From positions 13,018,944 through 13,082,943 of the forward strand of contig NC_087083.1 in the NCBI RefSeq assembly GCF_026151205.1: 64,000 bases of DNA, written 5' to 3'. The first letter of the stretch is position 1. Every line of letters starts with the position of its first letter. The DNA comes from Bolinopsis microptera (taxonomy: Eukaryota > Ctenophora > Tentaculata > Lobata > Bolinopsidae). Both the position numbers and the translations under genes were made by a program. Below the pieces are notes generated by a model. That model had not been told where the DNA came from, did not search any database, and saw nothing but the letters and a program-made list of their open reading frames with translations. Below are positions 38,401 to 50,489 of the stretch, piece after piece.

Positions 38401-41400
38401 ACTCAATATAGGATGATAATCATTAATCTATTTGATGAATAGCATTAAACTTTTCCTTGATAATAAATAAAATAGTCAGATTTTCCTTTTACGGGATAGT
38501 TAAGTAACAGTTCATTATTCATATGCAATGATTGATCAATACCTAAATATTCTTAGGAAATATATGAAATTAGTCTTTGTTAGCCTTTTTACGTGTATTT
38601 CTTGAAGGTTTCAATGGCTGCTTTCTCTTAGAGTGTTAGGTTGAGTTAGGTGGGCCTGATCTGTCTTTGACTGTGTTGCAACAGATCAGTTTTGGCAGAC
38701 ACAATAAGCATAGCTAAGCACACCTTTCTTTGAGAATTTACATCTCCCGCCACATCTGTTGTCGATATCTTTGTTCTTACAGAAACATGTGACCAACATA
38801 TTGGACTGGTCTTTGACGAAAGTCGAAAGACCAGTAATCTGGGGATGAAAGACCAGTAATCTGGGGATGTGGCCCTATTTGGGGATGTGTCCCCTTAGCC
38901 ACTAGCCAGTGCGATGTTGGTGGCAAGTCAAATATATAATCATTATTTCTTTATTGATAGGCTCTTAACATGTCAAATGTGACAAACTCTGTTGTAAGCT
39001 TGAAAAACTTGCTGACCATTTGTATGCCCAAGATGAGCCCTTCACTCTAATCAGAAGCTGAGATATCATGAAATAAGTGTGATAATTGTTACTCGCGAGA
39101 GCGTACGCGTAGAAGGGCGTGGTCACATAACTCATCAACCTTACCCGTGATGACTTTGAAACCAGGTTCTACCCCCTTAATGTGATGATTCTGATCATTT
39201 TCATACCCATGTTGCATTGATTTTCTTTCTCCAATCAGAAATTGAGATATGTGGGTTTATATATTGCCAAGCCAAATTTTATCCTTAGCGGTCCCTTGAG
39301 CCGTTCCAGGTCTCTCGGGCGGAAAAATATTCTCAGATCCTTGATTATTCCTGTATCTAAACTGATGGTTGGTGAGCAGTTTATTTGTTTCAACGTTCTC
39401 GGTAAGCTGTTGGTTAACAAAGTATTCTATACATTTCCCAAGTAAGAGGAGTATGGATATTGGTCGATACGTGTTTGGATCATTAAGGTCCCCGTTCTTG
39501 AGAATTCGAGGTACTTATGCAACAGTACTGAAATATTGCTGATAAGTAGGCACTAGGCAGTGAGTGAAACTTGAGCTTTTGTAATTTTTTTGTCGGATAG
39601 CTTTTAGGAATGGAGATTGTTCTCCAGTATAATTAGTATCAGACGCAAAATAGTCGTCATCTTCTCTGCCTCGAGTATAACTCTGGTTATAATTAAACTC
39701 AGTTCGTTGTATGCATAAAGTCGGTTACCTTTTGCGAAGGCTTCGGCGTCTTAAATTTTAAAAGCTTTATCGTATTTAATTCATCGCAACCCGTCTTTAA
39801 ATTTGCTGGTAGAAGTAAGGTCAGTGTGTGAAATGTGCTTTATTAACAGTGATATTAGTTCACCATTTTCTCAAGTAAGTCTTTAAGTTCATTACCGAAG
39901 GTTTTCCTATTAACAATCTACTCTGCCGTTATTTATATATATGGGCCATTGTGAGCCCCAAGTGTTTTGGTCCCTCATTCCTGCCACTTCAGCATTGCCT
40001 ACTGTAAAGTAGAAATTTTTCTAAGACAATATAGAAACTGACCTTGTCTCACTGAATTTCCCTAAATTCAACCACTTGCCATAATAAAAATACTAACAAC
40101 CAAATAAAGTTTTTTAAATAATTATATACAATCACCAACGAACATTTCCTCAAGTTTACCTCTAGTTAACTAATTCGTGGTTTAAGCTCTTATTTTATTT
40201 AGGGTATTTATGATTAAAGGAATGTAAAATAAAACTTATTGTTTCATAGTATTATTAAATAGCTCTGCTCCGATATTAAACTTGCGCCCTATTTACATCT
40301 AGTTCTTCCCAAGCTTGTTTCTTTGATTGAAGACAAGTTAGTTTAATAACCCAATAAGATACTAGATTTTATTAAGCGCCATTATTTCGAATCTAATGAG
40401 TTTAAATTAATCCTTTCCTTACATGGTTCTCAGGTTATAAATGGTAGTACAGTGTATGGCGACACATTCTGGCGGTATTGGAATACTCCAACAGTTCTGA
40501 TTGCTGTCTCCCTCTTGGGTGAGTTATTACTTATTACACATGTAGGAAATAAGGATACTAAAGTGATAATAACCGTATTGATTACATAATAGCAATCTTT
40601 TTGAGATAGTTGAGTGTTAAAAGTGCAAAGAATCACCGGTTAAATGTGGAGTTACGATGCAATTATCACACACAGGGTTAATTCTGACTAAGTATTTTAT
40701 AATGATGAATGTTATAAGAATATCAACGGAATGATTGTAACAATAAACTCTATCAATCACAATTATATCATGCTAACTAATATTTAGAGAATTTAGATGG
40801 TTAAAAGTGCCATAATGAGTCAAAAATCACATAAATGAGCATGTATTGAAATTATGCTGTATCAGGGGAATGTATCACTTTTTGGCTCTATATCAGGTTG
40901 GTATTCATAGTAAATCTGCAGTAATTTGTTGAGCCACTTGTTTATGGTCATGGAGAAGTTCGTTATTAGAGTAATAGTGGAATCAATAATCACAAAACAC
41001 TGATTTTAAACTGAGTAAACTAGGCAAGTACTTCAGTTCAGTCATTTCGCTTCTGTTCAGCTGTTCAAAATAGGAACCACCATTAAGGGTTACACTTGTC
41101 CTAGATCAGAGATGCAGTGACTCACTAACTTGGTTTGGGTCGTGCTATAGGACCAATATTAACTCTTTCCGACCAATTTTGAACTGTTCTGAGCACTTTT
41201 AGGAGAATATTCATTTTCGTTCATTCCATGAACCTGGTTAATTTTACGCGACTTCAGATGACTCGTAAGCCTGGCTTGTAACTACATCTAAAACCGAATG
41301 GAGGCTTAACTGATCACTTCCCAGCACTCAGATACAGCCAACACTCCGATGTCCCAATGTCCCAAATTGATGGATTTATCTTCTGAAACTAGCAAATTTC

Positions 41401-41480
41401 TTAATTTCGTGTTGAAAATAAATTTTTTTAGCCACACTTTGACAGAAAGGCTGGCGCGAGCGCGCACACGCGTTCGCTTG
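38401..41480. other. No recognisable gene
   Basis: AT-rich DNA. A short duplication AGACCAGTAATCTGGGGATG lies at 38826-38870. Short ORFs (for example 39235-39445 on both strands, 40430-40636) have no supporting features. Confidence 0.5.
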
Positions 41481-41491
41481 ATCAAATCTAT

Positions 41492-42245
41492 ACAGAGCAT
41501 CTTAACCCCCCGTATGCGATTTATGTTCCCGGGTAGGTGGTACATGTTTAAGTGGTTGAATAACTAGTACCTGTCCCAAAGCATCACAAAAATCAAGTTT
41601 GAACCTCTCAACCCACTCAGGCCACTCCCAGGAGCCACGCCCATCCCAAAATAGCTGAAATCCAGGTCAAATCAAGACTGAGCATTTTGACTCCCGTATG
41701 CGATTTATGTTCCCGGGTAGGTGGTACATGTTTTAGTGGTTGAATAACTAGTACCTGTCCCAAACCATCGGAAAAATCAAGTTTGAACCTCTCAACCCAC
41801 TCAGGCCACTCCCAGGTGCCACGCCCATTCCAAAATAGCTGAAATCCAGGTCAAATCAATACTGAGCATCTTGACCCCCGTATGCGATTTATGTTCCGGG
41901 GTAGGTGGCACATGTTTAGGTGGTTAAATAGTTAGCACCTGTCCCAAACCATCATAAAAACTAAGTTTCGATCTCACAACCCACTCAGGCCACTCCTAGG
42001 AGCCACGCCCATCATAAAATAGCTGAAATCCAGGTCAAATCAAGACTGAGCATCTTTACCCCCGTATGCGATTTATGTTCCGGGGTATGTGGCACATGTT
42101 TAGGTGGTTAAATAGTTAGTACATGTCCCAAACCATCATAAAAACCAAGTTTTGACTTCTCAACCCACTGAGGCCGGAGGCGACGCCCATCCCAAAATTA
42201 CTGAAATCAGGGGGTAATCAGGTAATCAAGGTTAAATCAAAATAG
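41492..42245. repeat. 184-bp satellite, four tandem copies
   Basis: CCGTATGCGATTTATGTTCC recurs at about 41510, 41695, 41878 and 42062. Each unit has GTAGGTGG.ACATGTTT, CTGTCCCAAACCATC, CAACCCACTCAGGCCACTCC and GCCACGCCCATC. The last unit is diverged at its right end. No ORF conserved between units. Confidence 0.9.
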
Positions 42246-42249
42246 CTAA

Positions 42250-43100
42250 AATCTGGAAACCCCTGTAATCATTTTAATATGAGACTTTATAAGACAATTC
42301 AATTTCTTTCAGGGAGTTGCAGTCAAGTTGTACCAAGGATTTTCTACGATGAGATGAGAATACCTTACCTCTGATATTCTCTGATATCATATCAAAATGT
42401 TAATCTGTTTTTATGTGAGACAATGTTTTATTTTCCAAAGAATGCGTTTATTTATAAAGTACAAAATGACTTACAATTAGTAAAATGTTATTTCCATATG
42501 GTTGCTTCTAACTAGTTATCCTACGGTTAACCATTTTTATTGTAATTATTATCACTAGAAAGTTGTTTAAATACTTGTTTCGGATAAGAAAATGTGAATA
42601 GGGTCAGGGTCGGATTCGAACTCGAGTGATCATGTGAAGATATTACGCTTAGCGAACTTAGCTGATAATTAGATGTAGCAAATATAATTCTAACTATCAC
42701 ATTAACGTGCACGCGTATTCCCTGCGCAAAGTTATTCTACGATGGTGCACATTTTTAGCCAGTTTGGGGCGACTGCGCGGCACGAAAGCTTTAAACCTTC
42801 ATAACTCTGTCCAGGAACAGTCCCCAGAACTGATTAAGGTTGCGATGTCCGAGTCTGAGTGTGTACTTTAAGATGATATATGATTAGTCATACCTGCATT
42901 CACACAGTGGCATCGCAAATGGGTATAGTCGCGAACGCAAAGAAACCGCAGGGAATGGATCGTTTACATATTACAATTACATGCCCAGGAAACTTTGATA
43001 CTGGCTGGGGCCTATCTCCAAAAGTAAAAGAAATGTTCGCCTCGTAAAAATAACTTTTCCTTCCTAGGAGGAAAACTTGAGACAATGCAAAATGTAGACT
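42250..43100. other. No recognisable gene
   Basis: AT-rich, only short unsupported ORFs; nothing seen apart from the flank of the mariner-type element. Confidence 0.5.
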
Positions 43101-43101
43101 G

Positions 43102-43784
43102 TAGAGGGTGGGCCAAAGGGCATACGTTGGCCTTATTAGCTCAGTCATTGAGTGCCCAATTGAAATAATTCTTTCTGGTATGACTTACTACCACCACTGC
43201 AGGTAGTGTCAAATCGAAAAATATTCGAGTTCATTTTTTCAAATGAAGGTTCATTTTCGCATTTATTTGATAGTTTGGATAGTCGGATCGAGCCAAATTT
43301 TATTGGATTGTGTTTGTCCATTCGAATTACGAGTTTATTCATTACGTGTGATCAGGTGATTGGTTTAGCTAATCACGTGATAAGGTGACCCAGTTAACCA
43401 CCCCGTTAAACATTATGGGAATCGTTAAGGCTGCCCAATCACGGTGTCACATTGCATAATCACCCAATAAATTTTACTAACGAGATACACAAAATGCTTG
43501 ATAATTTCGTCCTTTCTGATCAAATGCAAGATGTAATAATCTACCGTCTCTGAAAAAATTAGGCGTCCAGCATATTCAGAGAAAACAATATAAGTGTTTT
43601 AATAATGAATGGGCGTGGTCTAAAATATTCGAATTTTCAAATCTTGACGACAAATTCCTCGAACCAGAAGGTACATGCAGTATGTTATCTGCAAAGCAAC
43701 AGCTCTCAAACATAAAAGTAAAAGTAAAACACGGCGGAGCTATTAAGGCCAACGTATGCCCAATAACTTTTGGCCCACCCTGTA
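43102..43784. mobile_element. Nonautonomous mariner-type element, about 680 bp
   Basis: Left end TA|GAGGGTGGGCCAAAGGGCAT...ACGTTGGCCTTATTAGCTC (from 43104) and the inverted right end GAGCTATTAAGGCCAACGT...TTTTGGCCCACCCTG|TA (to 43782) give TIRs of about 45 bp, with a small insertion (AATAACTTT) in the right arm. TA duplication on both sides. Ends resemble the 28.2-kb MITE (CAGGGTGG-GCCC). The interior has no transposase. Confidence 0.8.
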
Positions 43785-43989
43785 GATTTTGAGTTATCGC
43801 GAAAAGGCTCATTTTGGGCCAAATAAAAGTTCGCTTAACTTCATAATTTTGCAAATTCATGTCCTCTGATTGGCAAAATTGTGTCACGTGAAGCTGGAAT
43901 GCGTCACTCGTGCAATAAATTTTAGCGCGCGATAAACATGCAGAGCTCGCTGGGAAGACAGTACGGTCACTTTTATATTACTATATTAA

Positions 43990-45000
43990 TAACACTGAAC
44001 ACGCCCAGCCAGTATAACTATAAGTAAGGTTTTCTGGGTGCAGGTTCTGAGCTTGCTGTTCAATGGCATTCTCTACTCTGTATTCGGAATCAGCGTCCAA
44101 AAATGTTGGACGATTTAGGCTTGTTCATGGTAATTGTTTTTTATGCGATCAATACTTTTTATCATTTATACTGCACGATTTAAGACTTTTAAAAGTAGCT
44201 GAAAGTTGACCAAGGGGCCATCTACTTGGACCCTCCTTATGTCCTGGTGTGACCGAGTTTTCAAAACCACCCCCTCCCCCGGACGTCCGGGAATTGTCGC
44301 CAGGCTTTCTTATTCCTTTATTCCTGTCCTTTTTTCCCGATCCATGACTCAAAGTGCCGAAGGCACAAAAGAGTCAAGGACAATAGGGTTAGCGAACGAG
44401 GTTTTTTTTGTATATGGTAGCTTTGCGACCGTGTGAGCGTGCCTGCGACCGTACGTACCGTACGTAACGTACGTACATGACATACGTGCCCTCGCGCACT
44501 GTTATTGCCCACGCGTGACAATATTATTAAGCCCACGTATTAAGTAAACTATGAGAAGTTTAGAATTTAGCGTGCATGCACACAAAGTCAAAAGGGAACA
44601 ATCAGTCAAATTGATGCATCATGCAAACTTACAAAGTTGCATCCAACAATTCAATTGCATCGCTTTGTTGGTTTTATTTGGCTTGATAATTGAAGTGCTT
44701 TCCCAAAATTTCAAGTTGGTTGTTCACAATTTAATCCAGTTATGACCCTTTTAAGATCTTGCAGATGTGTGATCCAGCACTTAATCAGTGATATCTTCCA
44801 TCTTCACTCAATAAATGCTCTGATTGGTTGGAGACTACTTATAGGACAGCAACCGAAACGCTATAACGCAAATTTCTTCGGTTTTAAGGAACGTCACTAT
44901 CAGTATTCACTCAAACGGATCAGATCGTCATCACTTTAAGTTTATGGTGACAATAGCTAAAAAGAGAGATTGGCGTGCCAAACCCACTTTAATTAATTAA
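43990..45000. other. No convincing gene; alternating ACGT palindrome patch
   Basis: 44440-44480 holds nested palindromes ACGTACCGTACGTAACGTAC. Open frames at 44551-44939 lack recognisable domains. Confidence 0.4.
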
Positions 45001-45007
45001 ATTTGAC

Positions 45008-45111
45008 GAATCTTTCAGGAAATCTAAATTTGACCCATATCTATAATCTCTGAAATTTCTGTGCAATTCTTCTAAGAAGAATTACGTGAGTTATTAAAGG
45101 GTCGCCCTGTA
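45008..45111. mobile_element. Decayed right half of the 28.2-kb MITE family
   Basis: TTTCAGGAAATCTAAATTTG...CCATATCTATAATCTCTGAA...AATTACGTGAGTTATTAA...GGGTCGCCCTGTA matches the right part of 28213-28457 with substitutions. Left end absent. Confidence 0.8.
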
Positions 45112-45114
45112 GTA

Positions 45115-45700
45115 AGTAGTTTGACAAGCTTGCAAAGTTTCAAAAGATTTCAAGAAGAACTTTATACAATCACAACGGCAATCCAAAGTTGACAGAAAAT
45201 GGTGAAAATAACAATTTTCAGTGATTTTAGCAATTTTATTTTTATATCAATTTGGGCGTGTCCCCAAGTGTGCAACTTTTTGAATTTCAACTTTAAAACT
45301 AGCCGTATACACAATATAGACCTATATAGGAAGCAGAACTAAGCTCCACAACCCAAGGGACGGCCCAACACCAGAAAATACTAAATCGCAAAATTGGCGT
45401 TTTTATAAAATTATTCTTCAAAAAAGCACTAACTTCGATAGCGAATATTTTTACGAAGAGCAAGCTAAAAAAACCTTTCCGATAGATTTTCAGAATGTTT
45501 GAACAATTATCTAACTTCAATATGCTACAATTGACTGGCAAAGCGTTTATCCCTGAATATATATAATATATGTGTATAGCACGACAATCTATCGTAAAAC
45601 AGGGGTTCCAGAAAACCAATTTCCCGATACTCCTGATTTTTTTTTGCGGTCGATTTGGTCAACGTCTAGACGCCCTGCAAAACTGCTTCAGAACTCTAAC
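45115..45700. repeat. Dispersed repeat shared with 53.94-54.22, 55.56-55.68 and 56.21-56.40 kb
   Basis: GCAAAGTTTCAAAAGATTTC ... CAATTTGGGCGTGTC ... GGAAGCAGAACTAAGCTCCA ... GCGTTTATCCCTGAATATAT ... GGTCAACGTCTAGACGCCCT matches the other locus piecewise. The other locus carries two inserts (about 54219-55562 and 55680-56213) absent here. Non-coding. Confidence 0.8.
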
Positions 45701-45770
45701 TCAATTTTAACATGGTTTTTAAGGCACCTGAATAGTGAATATGGCGATTTTGGGGTTTTTACCGAATTTC

Positions 45771-46035
45771 GTCGGCCGGGTGGTGTAGTGGTAACACGAT
45801 CGCCTCCCAAGCAGAAGACCCGGGTTCAAATCCGGTCGGATGCAAGTCGGCCAGTTACCAAGCTGTGATTTGGTACAGCTTTGGCTGGTGATACACACTC
45901 TCTGGCTCGTAGGATTAAACCCTCTACAGCTAGTATAGTGCCTCGGCACAGGGTGGCTTAGGGTTACTGAAAAGGAGATAAGCACCTCAGGCCATCCCAA
46001 CGTTCGGGAGAGACCTGCCCTTGTATTTTGTATGT
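45771..46035 (+). mobile_element. tRNA-derived SINE (Gly-like head)
   Basis: GTCGGCCGGGTGGTGTAGTG begins the head; A box TGGTGTAGTGGT (45781-45792) and B box GGTTCAAATCC (45823-45833). The anticodon loop would read CCC, but the anticodon stem pairs poorly. The body runs to a TTGTATTTTGTATG tail. A different family from the 32.6-kb SINE. Confidence 0.7.
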
Positions 46036-46039
46036 ATAA

Positions 46040-46540
46040 CAGTGCTGGCGCGTATTTTGCGCAAATTTCTTAAAAACCGTACCTCCACACATAAACTATT
46101 TTTTATTTTTGTCATCTTTGACATCGAATTAGAATGTTTTGAAACAAAATTAAACCCGCTGAACGACTTCCAACGAGCCTTAATACCTGGAAAAACAGTT
46201 AATATAAGGGGTATAATAGTATAAAATGTATAATTTTATTATTATTATCAAACTTTACACAAATCCAAAGTAGTTACTAAGAACATCCTAAAGACCTGAT
46301 AAGTCAACTTAAAAGACTTGCAGAACTGAAAACTTACTATAAATGCAAAAAATGCAGAACTTAAAACTGAAAATTATCAAAATCAAAAATTATGCAAAAA
46401 ATTGAACTTAAAAGTAAAACTGAAATTCTAGAACTAAACAAATTCAAAATAAATTTCTCCACAATTGGCGGTTCGAGGTTAAATGCCTTAAGTCTGTCAA
46501 GTCGTCACTATTATTCAAGTAAATATTTCTTTTATTCAAA
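46040..46540. other. LINE 3' flank, no gene
   Basis: AT-rich with AAAACTGAAA/AACTTAAAA-type low complexity. It may include the 3' UTR of the minus-strand LINE ending near 46545. Confidence 0.4.
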
Positions 46541-46544
46541 TCGT

Positions 46545-48167
46545 CTAAAATATTTTTAAAAATATTACATTGATGCATCTACCAATCCTACCCCTCATAT
46601 TTGACATACTAATACTATCAACAGCAAAATTTAGAGCTAGTTGTGGTGGTGAGTTGCAGTCGCTACGAAGAATGTGCCCAAACATTTTCCAGCGGGATTT
46701 ATGAACTCTCTCTGAAACTGGAGTTACATTGCAACGAGCATACAAGTCCTTGTTGTTGATGATGCGGGGATAGGTCATCATGTTGATGATACGTCTTAGA
46801 TGTTTGCGTTGACATACATCAATTTTATTGATAATGTTCTGTGGAGCTGCCCAGCTGTTACAGTTGTACAATAAAACAGGGGTAACAAATGCTTCATACA
46901 GCTTGATTTTTACAGGAAGAGAAATGCAGGATTTCTCTGCCCACACCTTGCTGTATTTCTCAAAGGCAGCGTAAGCAAGGATGCATCGGCGAGAGATATA
47001 AGCCTTACTGCAGAGCCTGGATCCAAGAGAAATAGTGTTGCGCCAGGGCTCTCTGTTCTTCACAGGTTCACCCTTGGCGTCTACCTCGTCCTTATCTGCA
47101 ATGTAGAAGTGGACATGTTCTGTTTTGTCCTCGTTCACAAACAGGTTCCATTCTTCAAGGATCTCCTTACATATGGGCAGCATTTCTCTAAGAGTTTCCT
47201 CATCCTCGTCTGCAAAATCGCCATCGTCGGTGTATTCCCATTGAATAGGCATGAGGGTCTCGGGGTTGAACGGTGGGTTAGGCCGAATGGTCATCACTAG
47301 TATGGTATTCACTACTGCACGGAAGTGGTACAAAGCTCCAGCAAAGTACAGTGTGAAGAATGCACCAGATGCAGCATCACCTTGAAACGAACCCTCGGAT
47401 GTTTCAAACTCTAAGGAAATGGTGTTGTTGATTTGTATCCTCAATTTGGTGTTGGAGAGCAAGTATCTCGCCAAACGAATGTCATACTCACAACAACCAG
47501 CATCAGCAAAAAGTTCCAGGATAACTGATCACTTGATGGTATCGAAGGCCGAGCTCATGTCGATTCCCATCTTGTGGAACTCCCATCTCTTCTCTTTCAC
47601 AACAGAAATCAGAATTCGATGAGTCCAGACGATGTTGGCACAACTATGACCAGCCTTGTAGGCATTTTGCCATGGTCAATTGTAATCTGCAATTTGTCTT
47701 TGAATTCTGTGTAGAGTTATCAAGGAGAGCAGTTTCCTAGTTCCATTCAGAAGGCAAAGATGTCTGAGACTCTTTAGAGGTCCTTTTGGTTTCCCTGGCT
47801 TCTGAAGAGGGGTTAGAAACCCTTCCGTAAAAGAGGGTACATGCTCATGTTCTTCAAATGATTGATTAATGAGACATGCATATTGCTGGAAGAATACAGG
47901 TGGTTCATACTTCAGCAGCTCATTAGGAATCTCATCAGGACCTACTGCTTTCCCATTTTTCAACTTTGAAGCAGCATATATTGGACTTCTGAGGAAGTTA
48001 TAGAACTAGAAGTATTCAGAGGACGTGGGGGTCCAGTGAATGGTACCAAAGGAGGGTCTGAGCTGGTGTAGTGATTTTTAAACCACTCTCTAATTATACT
48101 TGCTTTCTCATCGTCACTTGCAACTAGCTGATTTTCAGAGTTGAAGACAGATATTGGCTCTGACTCT
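46545..48167 (-). pseudogene. LINE ORF2, reverse transcriptase part (interrupted)
   Basis: Three adjoining minus frames. 48160-47960 has NSENQLVASDDEKASIIREW (linker before RT). 47963-47676 has MKNGKAVGPDEIPNELLK and CLLNGTRKLLSLITLHRIQR (RT motifs 0-2). 47474-46545 has SLEFETSEGSFQGDAASGAF, WEYTDDGDFADEDEE (the catalytic DD box as TDDGDFADE) and a C-terminal SRWKMFGHILRSD. Frameshifts separate the pieces. The EN domain of the same element is at 50059-50481, displaced by the nested LINE. Member of a LINE clade with an AP-type endonuclease. Confidence 0.8.
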
Positions 48168-49578
48168 TTTTTTTTTTTTTTTTTTAAGAGAGGCTGGGCC
48201 AAGATAGCCCACGAGAGGATAGCATTGAGATGCTCTGCCTACCTCTGGGGTGTGGCAACCTTGGGGAAGGTTGCCGGTGAAATCAGAGTGATTGGTGGAG
48301 GATGGTGTAAGATGATATATGAGTCAAAATGATACGCTTAAATGCCAGCTGGGTTTGGAAAAGTAAAACGAGACGAGACAGCATATGAGCTAATACTTTA
48401 AGTCACCCCGGTCTTATCCAGCTCTTCCGGCACAATTAAGCGTTTGGTGCGGTTTGCGAAATTGACAATTGTGGTGATGTGTTGGTTGTCGAATATGTCA
48501 TTGACAGAGAGGTAGTAGTCCTGGAAATATTGACCTCTAATTTGGGCAATAGCTGGACACTGTCCAAGGAAGTGTGAGACAGTTTCCTCTCCGTCGCCGC
48601 ACATAGGACAAGCACTGGTGTTTGATTTGCAAATGGTGTGAAGGTGTTTGTTTAAGCCGCAGTGACCCGTGATGAGGTGAACTGCAGTTCTGTAATCTTG
48701 TCTGTTTTTGCTGAGTGTAGTGTTGAGGTTTTTGATGATTTTAGCATGCTTGTGGCCGAGTGTCAGTTTGGTGTGTCTGGGACCGTCAGTTAACCAAGTT
48801 TCCTGATTCAGTCTGTTGACTTTGTTGTCGATTTGACGCTTGATGTAGGATTGTGGAATTGGACACTTCAAAGTGGATTCACTGGTTGTACCAAGCTTGG
48901 CCAGCTCATCTGCTTTTTCGTTCCCCCACAATCCGATGTGTGCTGCAATCCATCGTATCTCTAGCGTGTTGTTGGATCCGAGTGCATTAAGAGAGTCGTA
49001 ACAGTCTCTTGTAGTTCTACTTCGCGTTGAAAGCGCAGAGATAGCTTGTATAGATGAGAGACTGTCAGACCATATGATGATATGTGTGTTGGTATAGGTA
49101 GAGAGATATTTGCAAGCTTCAATGATGGCGGTGAGCTCTGTTTGGTAAACAGTGCAATAATCAGGGAGCTTGAATGATCTTTCTTCAAGGGTGGTGTTAT
49201 TGTTGTCAGTTGTGATGATATAGCCAGCCCCGCATCCTGAGTCTGTGAGTGACCCGTCAGTGTAGCAGGTGATCGTTTCACTGGTAATGTTGTCGATGGT
49301 GTTTTGAAGTGAATTTCTATATTCAGTGGTATCGGCTCCAGGAGTTGTGACGGTGAAGTGCCGTCCCAGCATCATGGTTGGTGTTGTTAGGTCTCTCGTT
49401 GCTCTAGGTGGGATAATGAGGTCTGCCATGAATTGTTTGTTGATAGTGGTATGATTTTTGATAGTTCCCTTCCTGAAAGCGATAGTTTCAAGAGTGAGGC
49501 TGCCATAAGCTTGTAGCCTGGCCGCACCCTTTGCTGCTTCGCCTTGCAGGAACAGTATGATGTCAGAAGTGACTCTTT
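48161..49578 (-). mobile_element. Nested 5'-truncated LINE with RNase H, poly(A) and target-site duplication
   Basis: The element spans about 48170-49569. Poly(A) (plus-strand T run 48168-48185) marks its 3' end. The 9-bp sequence TGACTCTTT occurs at 48161-48169 and 49570-49578, with the first T-run bases overlapping. Removing the insert makes the two sides of the host LINE contiguous in frame. The minus ORF 48398-49639 mostly belongs to this insert. Confidence 0.85.
48398..49569 (-). CDS. RNase H domain and Cys-rich tail of the nested LINE
   Basis: Open for almost 400 codons. RNase H catalytic residues: D in TCYTDGSLTDSG, E in YQTELTAII, D in IIWSDSLSSIQA, and H/D in IRWIAAHIGLWGNEKADELA. 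A zinc-knuckle-like tail SACPMCGDGEETVSHFLGQC follows, as is usual in LINE ORF2 C-termini with RNase H. RT is missing (5' truncated). The long open frame implies a recent insertion. The few codons beyond 49569 are host LINE sequence read in another frame. Confidence 0.8.
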
Positions 49579-50481
49579 GTTGGCAGCAAGAGCTCTCATG
49601 GTATAGCCTCGAACATCCTCTTCGTTTCGTCTGCAGCATTGATGGTGTCAGCTAGTTGGTTGGCTAGTAAAAGTTTATGTCTCTCGTCAGACATATTACA
49701 TACATGCTGATCTGATGAATGATGATGTCTTTGGGTTTTCTTCTTGACATCCTTGATAGTCTTCAGCCTCTGAAGACTATCAAGTCTTCAGAGGCTGAAG
49801 ACTTGATAGTTTCAAACAGTTGTTCGAATCATGTCTTAGTGTCAGCGGAAAGTGGAAGACTGTCAATTTGCTGAGTGACAGTTTGCTGGTACTGATCAAG
49901 TAGTTCCTTGTTGCAAACCATGCAGCGATGTCGTGTTGTACCTTTTAGCAGCTGATGTTCTGTTTCGGTATAACTTAGTTTGCTGCCTCAGGTCTATGGT
50001 AGGTTTTACAATCTTATAATCAGAATGTAGTTTAGCTCCTGCATAGGCCCTTGCATAATCAATCTGAGAAAAATAAGGGAAACTTCTTTTGGTCCTCAGT
50101 AGCAGCCGGATTTGATAAAGTTTTTGGGCAGTTCACGATTCGCATTTTGCATGGTAGTTTGTTAACAAACTTGGATGGAATAAAAAAGTCCATGAAAGCA
50201 ACTCGATCACTGATCTGATGAAATGAACGGAAATAATGATTGACACGAGCGTTGATTAAGAAACCCAGTCCACCATGACGTCCTGTCTTCTGGTCAAACA
50301 AAAGGAGGCGATGATTTCCTGGTAGTTTCTTATCCTCAAACTGACAAATTTTAGTCTCTTGAATCCCTATAATGTCCAAGTTATACCTATCACAGTCGTT
50401 ATCAAGCAAGCACTGCTTGTCTGTCTTCGTCAAACCTCGAACATTCCAAGTAGCAAAGCCGAGAAGAGCAATTGGTAACAT
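49579..50481 (-). pseudogene. LINE ORF2, AP-endonuclease part and linker
   Basis: 50481-50059 reads LGFATWNVRGLTKTDKQC, YNLDIIGIQETKICQFED and GRHGGLGFLINARVN, the first blocks of an APE-type EEP nuclease (N in WNVRG, E in QETK). It lacks the later D/N and SDH motifs before the frame breaks. 49740-49579 carries HKLLLANQLADTINAADETK and RMFEA, the EN-RT linker, with a frameshift before ALAANKES at the insertion point. Confidence 0.7.
49758..49803. repeat. 21-bp perfect inverted repeat in the LINE
   Basis: AGTCTTCAGCCTCTGAAGACT (49758-49778) and its exact inverse (49783-49803) with a 4-base spacer. Probably a snap-back duplication inside the dead LINE. Confidence 0.85.
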
Positions 50482-50489
50482 GGATTACG

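Noticed and set aside
45771-45850. Functional tRNA-Gly(CCC)
   Set aside because: A and B boxes are good, but the anticodon stem pairs poorly and the sequence continues into a SINE body and tail.
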